In this document: positions 31,306 to 43,800 of the stretch, in pieces
Numbering within the stretch: position 1 is the first letter of the stretch
Layout of the letters: every line of letters begins with the position of its first letter
Program-made: the position numbers and the translations under genes
From: Xiphydria camelus
Taxonomy: Eukaryota > Arthropoda > Insecta > Hymenoptera > Xiphydriidae
DNA length: 64,000 bases
Reading direction: 5' to 3'
Assembly: GCA_963678675.1 (NCBI GenBank)
Contig: OY783193.1
Location: forward strand, 1,247,501 to 1,311,500
Notes under the pieces: model-generated
The model's database searches: none
What the model saw: the letters and a program-made list of their open reading frames with translations, nothing else
Told to the model about the DNA's origin: nothing

Positions 31306-33784
31306 GTCCGCCTGCCGAGTGTATCTTACCCTTCGACGTATCAACCATCACCCCCGTCCAATCCCACCTCTGCTCAACAAGGAGAAACACTGCTGTAGAT
31401 GCTACAGCAACAGATAAGACGGAAACGCGCGGAGAAGCAGCCGAAGAGCGCGCGAGACATGCCGCGCTCCTCGACGTCGACAACTCTTCGACGCCTTCGT
31501 CGCGCCATGACTCGAATGCCTTTGGTACCCGCGCGCGCGCGTAACCCACCCAGCTACGTCTACATCCGCGGCCCATCGGCACGTAAAATTACACGCGCGC
31601 TGCTGCGCCGGGTGAGAGATAGAGAGACAACGGACACACACAGGTGCGGGACGTGAGTAACGAGCGGGCGAAGAAAAGTGCTCCCGGACACGGCGGTGAC
31701 CGCGTCGCTACCACCGCCGCCGCCATCTTGCTCCTGGCGCGTCCTCAGGAAGGGAGTGTCGTCCTCTCGGCGAAGGTTCTCGGGGCGGGTGGGGACGGGC
31801 AACACCGTCCCTGCCTTGCCAACTGACCAACCAAGCATCGTTTGTTCGCGGTTGAGCCGAAGGGGGAGAAAGGAGATCGCACATTGATCCGTAGCAGCAT
31901 CGGCAACTAATTACGCAGATTTATGTCCCCATTGTCCATTGTCTCCTGGACGCGCGGCCGGACGAGGGAGAGGGCCGGGGAGCAGCGCTCGAGCCCGAGG
32001 GGAACGCAAGAAGTTGAGGCCAGGGCGGACCACCGGCGGGCAGCCCCGCCCGCTTCGATAGTCCCTCTTTATCCGCGAGGCCCCTTTTGCAGCGTTCCTC
32101 TCGCGCGCGCTCTTTTGCCTCCACGCGGGGATCCATGAGCATACCGGTGTCCGCGAACGTGCACGAGAGTGTAGACGTTTACGCGGGTGCTTCTCCGGCG
32201 AGCAGCTCTCGCAGCAGCCCTATTCTTCACCTTCTACACGGACCGCGTCTAAACGAGTACCTTCCCAATTATAGATTTCCAATTTCGAACTAGATCGTCC
32301 ACCCGACTCTCTAGCTTCCCGATAACTTTACATCGCCCGGGACCATTTGCCACCCACACCCCCCTCTCTCTCTCTCTTATCACTGCGTCTCGCCTCCAGG
32401 CCAGTCACGTGCCGTCGAAAATTCGAATCGAGGAGCAAGCGGCACCGATTCCGAGGCGCAAGCTCCGCGTCTCTCTTTCTGAGAGTAACTCGAAGCCCCC
32501 CCTCTCGTCCTTCGACCTGCACCTGCACCGCCGTCGGTACCACTACGGAGTATGTTGGCCCGCGTCCGTACGGTATCCGCGCCGCGCCATCACCGCAAGA
32601 TTTGCGAGTGAGTCGTGGGGGCCCTATTGGTAGTCGCTAACGAGGCGAGGTGCCCCCACGACGCAAAGATATAAGTCGGAATAAGGACCGTGTGGCGTAC
32701 CAGACTCCCGAGAGTCCCGACACTCGAGGGAGATGCTGCGCCGCGATATCCTCTCTCTCTCCTCCCGCTCTCCGTTCGTCGGGATGCGCACCGCAACGCC
32801 GGGGCGCTCTCGGGCCGCGGAGCGAGAGAGGCGAACACACGAGTAGAGAGAGAGAGAGAGAGAGATACGTTAGTAGGCTATACCTCCTCCACCTACTTGC
32901 CGCGCTAGCCGCGCGGCCACGACGACGGTGCACAACAATAATTAGTCTTATCGCTCGGCCCTCCCGCTCGCTCCGCGGCCCCGCATCTCCACCTCGCATT
33001 CTTTCGCTCGTTCTTTCATCCGTTCTTTCTTTCTAACGTGTAACGATCCCGCCGCGAGAGAGCTCGCCTTTTTTCTACCCCGGCGAACATGCACGATACC
33101 TCAACATACGTGCATAGATACGTACGTACGCTCGCTCGTTCTGTCGTTCGTTCTGTCGTTCGCCGGTATCTCCGCCGCGGTCTCCTCCCGTGTGTATACG
33201 CCACCGCGCGGACCGGAGCCGGCAGTCACGCTTTGCTCACGTGCATTGCGGAGCGCGCGCGCGTGTGATGCAAGTACACACACGTGCGTACAGCTCGTCG
33301 AGTGATTGGCGCTTCCTCTTTTGAGCTTTTTTCCTTGGAACGCGCGCGCGCGCAGAGCTTTCGAGCGGACAGAAGGAGCAAGGACGAGTTCTGGCGCGCA
33401 CTCCCGCGCGCGAAGATTCGAACGGCGATTTACGGCCGATCGATGCGCGGGAACGACTCAACGCGTTCGTGATACGCGCGGACGTGGGAAAACGCGGTTT
33501 AAATTATGCCGAGAGGAGCTAATCCGCGCGATAAATGCACCGGGTGCAGGTACGCGAATATCGTGTTCCGACGAGACGAAACGGGTATCGCCTCGGTGGT
33601 GGCGATAAAAAGCGCATAATAACAAGCCGGCGGGGTGGAACAAAAGGAGGTGGATGGCGGTGGGTGGAGGAGCGCGGACGGAGCGAGACGGGATGAATTT
33701 CTGATGCGAGACCCGTTGGGAGGAAGAGGAGGAGGAGACGGTTGGCGGAGGATAGGAAGAGTGACAGGAGGCAGACGAAGAGAC

Positions 33785-33850
33785 GGACGTACGGATGGAC
33801 GGACGGGCGGGCAGACTGACGGACGGACAGAAGGATGGACTGACGGCCGG
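33785..33850. repeat. GGAC/GGCA-type tetranucleotide-like repeat
   Basis: Degenerate tandem units of ACGGACGG/ACGGATGG. A purer (CCGT)n run lies at about 49555-49580. Confidence 0.7.
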
Positions 33851-34253
33851 GGGTAGGAGGAGGGGAACCTCTCGCATTGTGATTCTCTCGCAGACTGCTA
33901 GCGAGCGAGTGACGGGTGGATCCATTCTCTCCTGCGCTCCTCATCTCTCAGAACGGCCAGCCTCGAGAACTCCCTCCGCGCCTCCCTCTCTTGCCTCGCG
34001 AGACCCGCGGTACGAGTTATGACGCCTGATCGCGTTCGTCGCCCGCCACGCGGAGGATCGACGGACGACGGGGAATCGAGAATTATCGACGATCGCCCGG
34101 TGCGACGAAGAATTTTATCGAAGTCAATCCTGACGACGAAGAGGAACGAGATTTTCGAGGGATTCGTTATTCGCGAAGGGATCTCGGATCGGGGATCGGC
34201 GATGGGGGGTTGATCCAGAGATCGTTTGATATCGCAGTCATTACGATTACCCA

Positions 34254-34359
34254 AGGAGAAATGGTAAGTCGCGATGACGTCCAAATGATGTCACTCTCTC
34301 ACTCGAGGGACGTCGTGTGGATGTCATTTGGACGTCAACGCGGCTTACCTTTTCTCCTC
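34254..34359. repeat. Palindromic foldback with mirrored splice-donor-like ends
   Basis: Arms of about 41 bases (AAGGAGAAATGGTAAGTCGC...GACGTCCAAATGA and their complement) enclose a spacer of about 20 bases. Both arms carry GGTAAG reading inward, so each strand shows a donor-like site. Confidence 0.7.
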
Positions 34360-35749
34360 GGGGCATGGCGAAGAGGTCGACAGAATTGGCGAGGTTTTAG
34401 GGGATGCAACGTTAGGGCGGGAAAACTCATTAAAATAGTCGCTGTTTGCTTTGTTCTTCCGATCGATCGAGAAACGATCGATCGGTTCCGCGAAAGAGAC
34501 GCGGTGGAACTTTCGCGGAATGATCCGTCGGAGGGATGATATCGAGGAGCACCGAGAAAGGATCGGCGCGAGCCGACAGTCAATCGCGACCGATAATCGC
34601 GATTCGCCGTCGATGCGACCAAGTGGCAACCGGCAAAGCCGACGGAGGATAATAAATCGGCCGTCGAAATCGAATACCCGCGCGAATACGCGATCACCTC
34701 CCACGAAGAGGAGGCAGCGGCCGCTCCTCGGGTCGGTTTCTTGGATTTCGGGAGAGTCGAACCTTCGGAGTGCGCGCGGGACACCTGGCCGCCTTTAATC
34801 ACGCTGCGCAAACACCGGCTAATGGATGACACGGGTGTCGATTTTGGATGGGGGGAGAAACCGACGACGGAAGGCGTGGGACGAAAAGGTTCACGGAGCC
34901 ACGGGCGGGCGAGTCAACCGACGACTTTGGGAACGGTTAACGAAGGAACTTCTATTTCTGTATTTCCTCCGAAAATCGTGGGACTTTTTCTCACCTTTCT
35001 TTAAGAGGTCAGGACAGAGAGGACGAATCGAATAAGATATTTCTTTTTTCGCGTGCTTTTTTTCGTCATTAAATCGTGTCACTCCCGACACACGACACCT
35101 TCGAGACGACGTAGACACGTACCGAGTCTTTCCGAGCTGCCGATATCGCCGAGAGACTCGTCAACTATTGAGTTTGTCGATAACGCAAATAAAGCGACAA
35201 TTTACGATCGATCCGCGACTGTCGCGACGCTCCTCGAGGAGGTCGCGTCGGCCTTCGAGGATCGACACTTTGCGTCAACGTCACCGCGTCGAACCGTAGC
35301 CGTTTGCAGGAGAATCGAGCGTTCGATAAATTCTCGGCGCTCGGGAGCGATTGTCGTTCGCCCCGATATATTATAAGTTACGGAGCGAGCTCTCCTCGCG
35401 GAGAGAACACGACGAATTTCTCAATCGGTCACGGCTCGTCGCTCCCGCGGTGAGTATTATTCTCCGAGCAGAAATATGACTCTCTAGGTTCATCGATATC
35501 CCTGAAACCACGCGAAACGACATCGGCGTCGTTCTCTTTGATGATTTTTGGATCGATCGAGTCGGATTGGAAAGTCGAAAATCGTTCTTGCACAGTAAAA
35601 AAGTGGTCTGAATTTTTAACATCATTTCACTAATATGGGCCTATAATGTACCGCATCTGGTGTCATTTAGTCTTATGCCATTGTTATCTGACACTAGAGG
35701 AGCAGTCTACATAAATAGGTCCACGCTGCAGAATTCTAGCAAAAATTAC

Positions 35750-35900
35750 AGCAAACACTTGCAACTTCTACAAGTTTGATTATAACTTTTACTAAAATTG
35801 TAGTTGTCGTAACAGTACATTGTTCCTGAGCCGAAATTTACCACAAATTTTTTTCCGTGTGCACAATGTATGCTTATTTTTATTTTTTCCCCATAATTGA
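35750..35900. mobile_element. AT-rich repeat, family G copy 1
   Basis: The segment ACTTTTACTAAAATTGTAGT followed by GTCGTAACA recurs at 37324-37360 with the same order of blocks (the CGAAATT-type block and the TTTTTTCCGTGT end). It appears to be a half copy. Confidence 0.5.
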
Positions 35901-37008
35901 AACAGGATAAACTTGGCTATAATTTATTGAAGCACGGTTTAACGTATAATAAAATACACGTGAAAATCATATCCGGCCTCGTCGAATGACACTCCACTCG
36001 CGCGTTTGCAACGCGAACGAGACTGGCGAACGCGCGAACGTCGTTCCTTCGCTTCGTCGACACCGTGAACGGCTCGAGCATCATCGGTCCGAAGACCTAC
36101 CTTCCATGGGCTACCTGACTGATTGACCGATGAGGTGACTGTTATCCTAAGTCAACACTCACTCCATCAAACGGCCGAATCGCCCTCTCCCTCGCCTCCC
36201 TGCCACCCCGCGCCAGCCCCGTACCAACCACCGGTCCTCCGTCGTCGCTCGAACAGATTCGAGTATCCCTGTCTTATCGCCATCTCGGAATATTCTTTGA
36301 AACGTACGATTGTGTTGGAAATTTATGACGATAAAATCGAGAGACGTCGGCTGAACAGACGTCTCTGTACGTACGCGCACGAGTATGCAACGCTACAGCC
36401 GAAGGAGTGAGAGAAGCAAACGCGTCAGACGCAGCAGGACTGAGGAGAGCGACGGATCGGTGGCGTTCTCTCGTAAACGCGGAAAAGGCGATAAGGAAAT
36501 CATTCGAGCGAAGAAAGAGGTCGAGCCAAACGGACAAAACGAAGTGAGCAGAAGAAGGAGAAAAAGGAAGAAGGTCGCGAGAGGACGGTGGTACGGTGCG
36601 CCGTCGACTGATCAGCCGATCGTCGTCCACCCCCTCGCCGCGCGTTCCCCGCGCGAGGGCATTATTAATACATATACACGCCGCGGTTAGTAGCCGCTCG
36701 GCAGGTATGGGGCGACTGGATGACGGATGGACGTCCGTCGGTTCGTCCATCCGTCGTGCAACAGGCGACACGGCGATGATCGATGCGTCCTGCTGCTCGA
36801 AGAGAAGATGAAGGAGGCGCGCGCCTTGTTCGGTCGAAAATTCGCGGACTCGTCCCTCGCTTTCCGAAACCCGTAACGGGAGCACCGAGACTCGGGCGCG
36901 ATAAGTCGTCAGCGGAGTGCCCCGGATTAATCAGAAGTCGAAGCGCGCCACGACGCCCGCGAGGAATGTATTGCACGGATGATTAATGTGCGCTTCGAGA
37001 CTCGGGAG

Positions 37009-37045
37009 GACGAGGACGACGACGACGACGACGACGACAACGATG
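37009..37045. repeat. (GAC)n trinucleotide repeat
   Basis: A GAC/GAT repeat of about a dozen units. A second (GAC)n tract lies at 56027-56060. Confidence 0.9.
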
Positions 37046-37244
37046 ACGACGCGCGGAGAGGCCTTGGCGAAGCGGTGGGCCGTGCTCTCCCGTAGAGGAA
37101 AGGCAGGGCAGTTTTATTGTTCGGAATTAATTACACGCGCGCGTTTCTCGCGTCACGCGTGGGACGGATCGCGCGATCTTATTTTGCGTCTTCGTGTTAC
37201 GCGGAAAGAAATAAATCGTAGCATTTATAGAGTTTGTAGTAATT

Positions 37245-37440
37245 ATAGTGAGAAGGCCAATTTATCGTTAAGATAACTACGATTTTAGTCGAAATTATAG
37301 TAAAGCTTGTAAAAGTTCCAAGCGTTGCTGTCATTTTTACTAAAATTGTAGTTATCGTAACAACAAATTGACCTTGTCCCGAAATTGACCATAAACTTTG
37401 TTGATGCTACGATTTATTTATTTTTTTTTCCGTGTAAATA
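37245..37440. mobile_element. Foldback repeat, family G copy 2
   Basis: The arms AGAAGGCCAATTTATCGTTA...AACTACGATTTTAGT and TTACTAAAATTGTAGTTATC...AAATTGACCTT are inverted complements. The right half matches 35790-35870. Non-coding. Confidence 0.6.
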
Positions 37441-40400
37441 CCGCGGACTCTTGGCGAGAAGTTATCAAATTAAGAGCGAGCAGGATTCGAGTCGAAATTT
37501 GAGTCCGTGAATTACGAAGCTCAGTTTCGTATCCCGAGTAAAAAGATGTGATGCTGATTTGATCAAAGTGTGGTCAAAAATAGATCATTCTCGTTGTGAT
37601 CAAAAAATTGTCCGAGGAATAAGAATATTATGATCTTAATTTTATTATTGTACCAACTGAGCCATGGCAATTCTTAACGCGGTAGTTCCAGCTGCACCTA
37701 TACGGTAAAAATATTAAATTTAATACAATAGTATATTGAACTTTTATCCAATATATGATTATACAAATTAATATACTCCGTTATGGATTTTATAGAGGCA
37801 ATTTCATAAGAAAATATGTTAATTTTCATAGTTGCAGAGCGTGTTAATTTTCATAATCATGTATCGAAAAAAAGCTTTGCTTAAAAGTATATTAAAAATA
37901 CAAAATTTACTTTATTTAACAGTGTACAATTCGAAGATAGTTTGCAGCGTGACGAGCGAATTCTCCTCTTTCACACGCGCGATATACGTCATTCCCTGGC
38001 GCGGACTCTTAAACGGTGGCGCGTTGGCGGGCGACACACAGAGAAGAGGAACGTCTTCGCGCGCGTGTGCGCGACGCGAGACGAGAAGTGGTAGAAACGC
38101 GGATCGCGAAGACGGGGAAGCGATGGGAGTAAGGGGAGAGGGTGAAAGACGTCGGAGGAAGATGACAGGAGGACGCCCTCATCGCGATGTCCATCAGTCG
38201 CCACCCTCCTCTCTCTCGCTCTCCTTCCGACGCGCTGTCTTTCGTCGTGTCAGTCCTACAGCGGGGCGCGTCCGCGACAACAATAATTGTCAGCGAAGTA
38301 ACGTCTCGCTCACGTGGAGAGCGAGAGGGAGACTATTTATAAAGCGCAACAAATATGAAGCAGCTGGCGCCGATCGGACGGTTATTGGAGCGTTTGGCCC
38401 GATCCGCGGTGACGATATTTCTTTCGAGATTGAAGACAGATGTGGGAAAATGATAATTTATTAATTGACTTCTCTCGTCTCGTCTTTTTTTCGACGCACA
38501 ATTCGCTCGATATCGCGAATATGCCGAAGCCTGGACGAGGGGAAGCATTATCCCCGTGGGACCCGGAGTGTTTGGGAAACCTCTTTTTTGATAACCATCC
38601 CGGAGGTACCTACGGCATGCGCGGTACGAAACTCCGTGAAATCTTTGGTACGCTCCGCGCGTACCACCCATACAGGTATACGTTGGTTCCGCGGGAGAGA
38701 ACAGAGATAGATAGCTTTTACGGCTATACGCGGCGAACAATAGAATAAATAAGTCAGACTCTCCGGTGGATGATACATTTATAAGCATTAGTATTTATCG
38801 CGTTGGAAAAAAATGTGGTATAACTATTTATAAAAAAATAAAGACCTTCGGCTATCGTGTCACGCTCATCCGTCTTTCTCTTTATAGTCCGATAATATAT
38901 ATCTCGAAAATACAACACGCCTCTTTGCGGAAACAGTAACACGTGTACGTCCTCAGAAAGTGGTCCCGCGCGAGGTTCCTCCACTCCGTACCTTCTCATT
39001 CGCGCCCTCAAATTTACATAACCCCTCGGCCACTCGCAATCCAAACCCCCGCGTCGCGCGGGTTCACGGAGTTCAAGCGTCACGCGTCTCCCCCCCGCGC
39101 TGATAGCAAAAATAACCCGGTCCGGAGATCCCGAAGAAAAACAACGACATTCATCACTTGCCGAACGCGAAGATGAGGTTCCTCGGCGAAACCGTCAAGT
39201 CGTAACTTAGCCCGCGGTTAAGGACACCTACTCAGAACTCGCGTCATTCCAATTTTTCTCTTTTCGTAAAAATAGCGACGAGTGTCAAAACAATGAAGTG
39301 GAGCCGATGATTCGACGAGAGGTCGACCCATATAACCCGTCGGAGTCTCGACCGCCGAAGTGGACCGGGTCGGAGATATTATTCACACGGGGCGTCAGCC
39401 CGTACGTTCGCGTAACGACACCGTCACGCGCGGTCGTAAAGTCCCATCGGAATGCCCGTGGCGTTTAAGTAGAAAAAATATATCGCTCGCCATCGCAACC
39501 CCCTTTCCCCCGACGCCGCGGCGAACACGCGACCCTTCCTACCCTGCAACCGCGACCGTCGCGAGAGGACGCGAAGAAGAGGTCGAGGAGGAGACGCCGG
39601 GGTCGGCGTTGAAAATACGACACGCGACCGCGCAGTTCATATCTTAATCCCGAAGAAGCGGAGGACGGCGAGTGGCGACTGGCCTGTCTTCGGGCGAACG
39701 GACGAGGAACGGCGTCGCGACGCGGAGCCCAAAATAGGCGCGAGAGCGAGCCGCGAGTGCGAAGGGGCGACGCACCGATCCGTTCTAATAAATATTGTGT
39801 CAACATAAATAAGCGCGATGCGTCGTGGAATACGTTCGTTCGAGGAGTGAGCCGGGTTGGCGTGTCGGCCGGATGACGGACGGCTGATGTACAGAAGGAC
39901 AGGTGCGTCGGGCGCCCCTCCCCGCCTCATCCATCTCGCCTCGTCTCTCTCACCCCTCTCCTTCTCTCCCACCTTGCCATTCCCTGCCTAACTCGGTCCT
40001 CTCCCTCCGTCTTGTCTGGCGCTATACCTACATATAGTATGCATAATGTCACGTATGTATAGTGCATGGCAGCGACGAAACGTCGTAGCGCCGCGTCGTA
40101 CACCGGCGCGCGCTTCTTCGCACTGGCAGCTCTCTAGAGTCTAGAGCGGTGGCGCGAGAGAGAGAGAAAGAGCGAGAGACGGAGAGAGGATGGGGAGCGA
40201 GCGGGGACTCCATAACGTAAGTAGTCACGGCCCGGTGGTGGACGGACGGCCTCCGAAAATAGCGCTACTAATGTGCTACACAGTTTACCGCCTGCTCTTT
40301 ACGCGCGGGTCTACCTATATGTATATTGGAATTTAGACGGACGGATAGTAAGCACCTAGGTATACGAGTATGTACGTGGTACGCGCGAACATAGACCTAT

Positions 40401-40517
40401 TCATGCTTTCGCTGCTGTGCAGAGGAGGATCGCGAACGGTACCCGATGTGATGCAGAGACGCCGTAATATAATAAATTCCATTTATCCGATCTTACTTTG
40501 CATACTGAGAAAAGTAC

Positions 40518-40639
40518 GAAGGCAGAGTGAAAAATCCGATACTTTTTAAATTAAACACTTTCTCTTTTCTACGAATCGTTCATTTATTTTTCGAGAAAGT
40601 GTTTAATTTAAAAAGTATTGGACTTTTCATTCTGCCCTC
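40518..40639. repeat. Palindromic foldback of about 120 bp
   Basis: Arms of over 40 bases (AAGGCAGAGTGAAAAATCCG...TTAAATTAAACACTTTCTC and their complement) enclose a spacer of about 30 bases. The near-perfect pairing suggests a recent insertion or selection for structure. Confidence 0.75.
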
Positions 40640-40689
40640 GTGTCGATGGCCAAACAGTTTGATGAAATATAGCTCCTCCATCTGTTTGG

Positions 40690-40855
40690 TTAGACTGGTC
40701 ACTTTTCGGTTAGAATAACTTGGTTGGAATAATTAAACATTTGGTCAGAATAAATTGATATTTGGTTCAACTGACCAGTATTTTGATTAGAATGACCAGG
40801 CGTTTCTAACTAGATGCGTTTTCTCATGTTAACCTAATTATTTTTCTCAATGTAA
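40690..40855. mobile_element. AT-rich interspersed repeat, family E copy 2
   Basis: This is the inverted counterpart of 590-715, through TTTGGTTCAACTGACCAGTA and CTAGATGCGTTTTCTCATG. Several internal short repeats of the form TGGTTAGAATAA/TGGTCAGAATAA are present. Confidence 0.5.
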
Positions 40856-43800
40856 TACCATTTCCTTTTTGGATTCTTTGACATTGAAATTTCGGTATCT
40901 TTGTTAAAACTGCTCAGTTTTTCCTCCACTCGATCGAGTACGCATCGAAAAAAAAAATTAATTCTAAACGAACCCGTCGCGTCGATAGCTCGGCCATACT
41001 CCGTCCGTGAGATGCTGCAGCGCGTAAAGTCCTTTCCCGGCTGGACCGAAGCCTAATAAGCAATGGGCGTTCGCCTGCTGGGGTAATGTATCAATTCGAG
41101 CACAGCGAGTGCACGGATCGAGCGAGGGTCGAGATGCGAGGCGAGGCGTGGTAGGAGTGGCGAGACGAGGCGAGGAGAGAGGAGGAGAGAAGAGAAAGAG
41201 GACCGGAGTGGCAGTCAGTCAGTCCGCAGTTGCTCGGAGCGCGGTTCTAGCAGAGTCGTAGGGGGCTGAGACTGAGGTTGGAACAGATTTATGCGACACA
41301 CATGCGGCAAGGCGTATAACTCACTCGCTCGCCCATAATATCCTCCCTCTCTCCCCCGTTCCTCCACCTTCTCCTCTTCCTGCCCTCTTGCCCTCCCGCG
41401 CCCACCGCCCCCGGTATCCCGGTCGAGATGAGAGACAGACGCACCAATACCGCCGAACGCTGCCATATTTATTACGTATTGGGATTATGTTATCCGGCGA
41501 TTCCTGGAGAGAAAGAGAGGAGAGGGAGGGAGGAAGACGGTGGGTGAGAGAGATATCATTTTTAGAAAGAAAAAGAGTGAGAGAGAGAGATGAAGGAAAG
41601 AAGAACAGAGACGCCCACGCCTACGGAACATAGATGTGTATACGTACGAGCGAGCAGACACATACATACATACGGTTATGCACCGCGACTGCATCTCGCG
41701 ATTGCAACTTTCGTACCGCTTTCTCGCGCGACCCCGATGAGACGCTGACGAGAAGTTCTCCTCTCTCTCTCCGCTGCCTCTCTTCCAAGATCCGAAGCTG
41801 GAAATATTTTCGTGAGAAAATGAAGGCGTGGTCGCGGGTCGCTGCAGAAGGTGAGGATCGTTTTCAGCGGCAACGATCGATGTCAGAATTAGACGTATGA
41901 ATTTCGAGTAGAATTATCTCGTCAACTATTTATCCGAAGATTCTATATCGCGATATATATTAAAAGTACATTTTATACCACTATGCACTCAGGGAAAAGG
42001 TCTAGTTGAATACGAGCCTAATAGAAAAATTTGTCAGAGACGATTAGGAATTTATTTACACCGAACACACAAAAGTCTATTTGAGTCAGATTGACGTTCT
42101 ACTAGGTTCGTGTTCGATTAAAAAGATATGCGAAACATTTATCAAATTCGAATAGACTTTTGTTCGATGTGAATAAATTCTTACTTATCTCGGATAAATT
42201 TTTCTGTCAGGTTCGTATTCAACTAGACCTTTTCCCTGAATGTGACATAATCGTCTTCAAAACGGACGTCACTTTCGACGTCGCTGGTTACGCCAGTCGC
42301 AAAGATAAGTACCCGCTCACGTGTTTCGCCCATATGCAAACACATGTAATAGGTATTACCCGCAAATATGGATGGATAATATGGGCGCATCGCACTCCCA
42401 GTATTGATAAGGCGATTATATGTGTGCAAGCGTGGACACACGTATACGATATACGTATATACACGCGAGACGTGGGTAGGCGTACCTTCATAAATTCGGG
42501 TACACCGACCGTCAGTCCATATCGATCGAGTTTCGGACGTGACCTTAAGACTAATGGCAACCCGCGGCTCGCACTCGCGATCAATCGACCTCCCTCCCTC
42601 CCTCCCTCCCAACCTCCTCGCCACCGCCTCCACCTCGCTGATTCCAGCCGGCCAAACTCGAAGAGGCGAACCGTCGCTCCTTATTCCCGTCGTTCACCGC
42701 CCACCTGGAACCCGGCGGTTCCGTTTCGTCGTCTTCATCGTCAGAGACGTTGTCAGGTCGCGTCTTTCCCGATGACGCATTAGTATCCCGGCGAATCTGG
42801 GAAAGCGTCACTCGTCTAGTTGCCACCTTTGCAAGCCCACTCCGCGTGGCCCAGCGTGTCCCACGGGCGAACGAATGAGCTGGAACGCGCGTATATACGA
42901 CATCCGCCTAGCCACGCCATCGCCGGCGAGACTCCCACCCTTCCCCACCCCTGCGTTCGCCGCGCCAGTCACTGGCAGTAGGTAGCCGTAGCATTATATT
43001 GTGAGCACAGAAGTAATTTATAGTTGCAATAATTTATTGGGTACCATGGGGTTTATACTTGCCTGACGCGTAGCCATCCGTCACCGTCAGTGACGTCACC
43101 TCTCCCTCCACATAATGACTACCTACGCCCCTCTCTCCTCTCTCTCTTTCTCTCCTCTCTCTCTCTCCTCGCAACGTTCCACCCACCCCGCTTAACAACC
43201 CCCTCTCTCTCCCCTGTTTCTCTCTCTCTCTTTGTCTTTCTATCTTCCTCCCTCGCTGACATACACTGACGAAGCAGGGACACGCGTACACATTCGCGCG
43301 GGATGCCTCGCACCACTTTCTCTCCGCGATCGACCAACTGGCCCCTCGTCACCGCGTCGTCGTTGTTCCGCTCCTCCTGCATTCATCAGGGGTTATCAAC
43401 TGTCGTTTATCCGTTTAATCGCGCGACTTTCGCGTCCGTCTCGGGGAATTACGCGACGTTCCGAGAGCCGTGGAGGATATCCCCGTCCACTTTCTATAGG
43501 GTATGATCCTTTCGCCGTTAAGCTCCGGCGAAGAACCTCCGGAATCGAGGACGATTTTCGCGGTAAATCGATCCGGCGTCGCATCGCGGCCCTTCTGGCT
43601 TCAGGTACTCCTCGATCTTTATCCGAACGAGATTCTCGGTGGGTATAGGTTCGGTTTCATTTGGTTATCGCGTTGGACCGATTGGCGTGGATATGTAGGA
43701 TTTTGGGAGGGACTCTCGAGTATTTTGTAGCTTCAAATTTCGTCTTTTATTCTCAGGCGTTTCTTATTTTTTGGCATTTTTACTGCCCTAATAATACGCA

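Larger units (their letters stand above)
31306..40517. other. No gene recognised; GC-rich with scattered foldbacks
   Basis: Apart from the foldbacks at 34254, 35750 and 37245 and short tandem repeats, I see no supported gene. A minus-strand ATG-CCC-CGA start followed by GTAAGC near 34346-34369 looks like a small first exon, but it lies in the arm of a palindrome and its phase does not fit the tsh acceptor. An open frame at 38524-38748 (plus, from MPKPGRGEAL) is protein-like in composition but unrecognised. Confidence 0.4.

Noticed and set aside
34346..34369. Possible first tsh exon: minus-strand start reading MPRGEK then GTAAGC
   Set aside because: It ends in phase 0 while the acceptor at 29234 needs one base of a codon, and it lies in the arm of a palindromic repeat.
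37640..37705. tRNA-like D-arm words (GGCTCAGTTGGTA on the minus strand)
   Set aside because: No anticodon stem, T-arm or acceptor stem can be formed around it, so it is not a tRNA gene.
37832..38464. 210-codon plus-strand frame
   Set aside because: Crosses from AT-rich to GC-rich sequence with no domain and an implausible Arg-rich composition.
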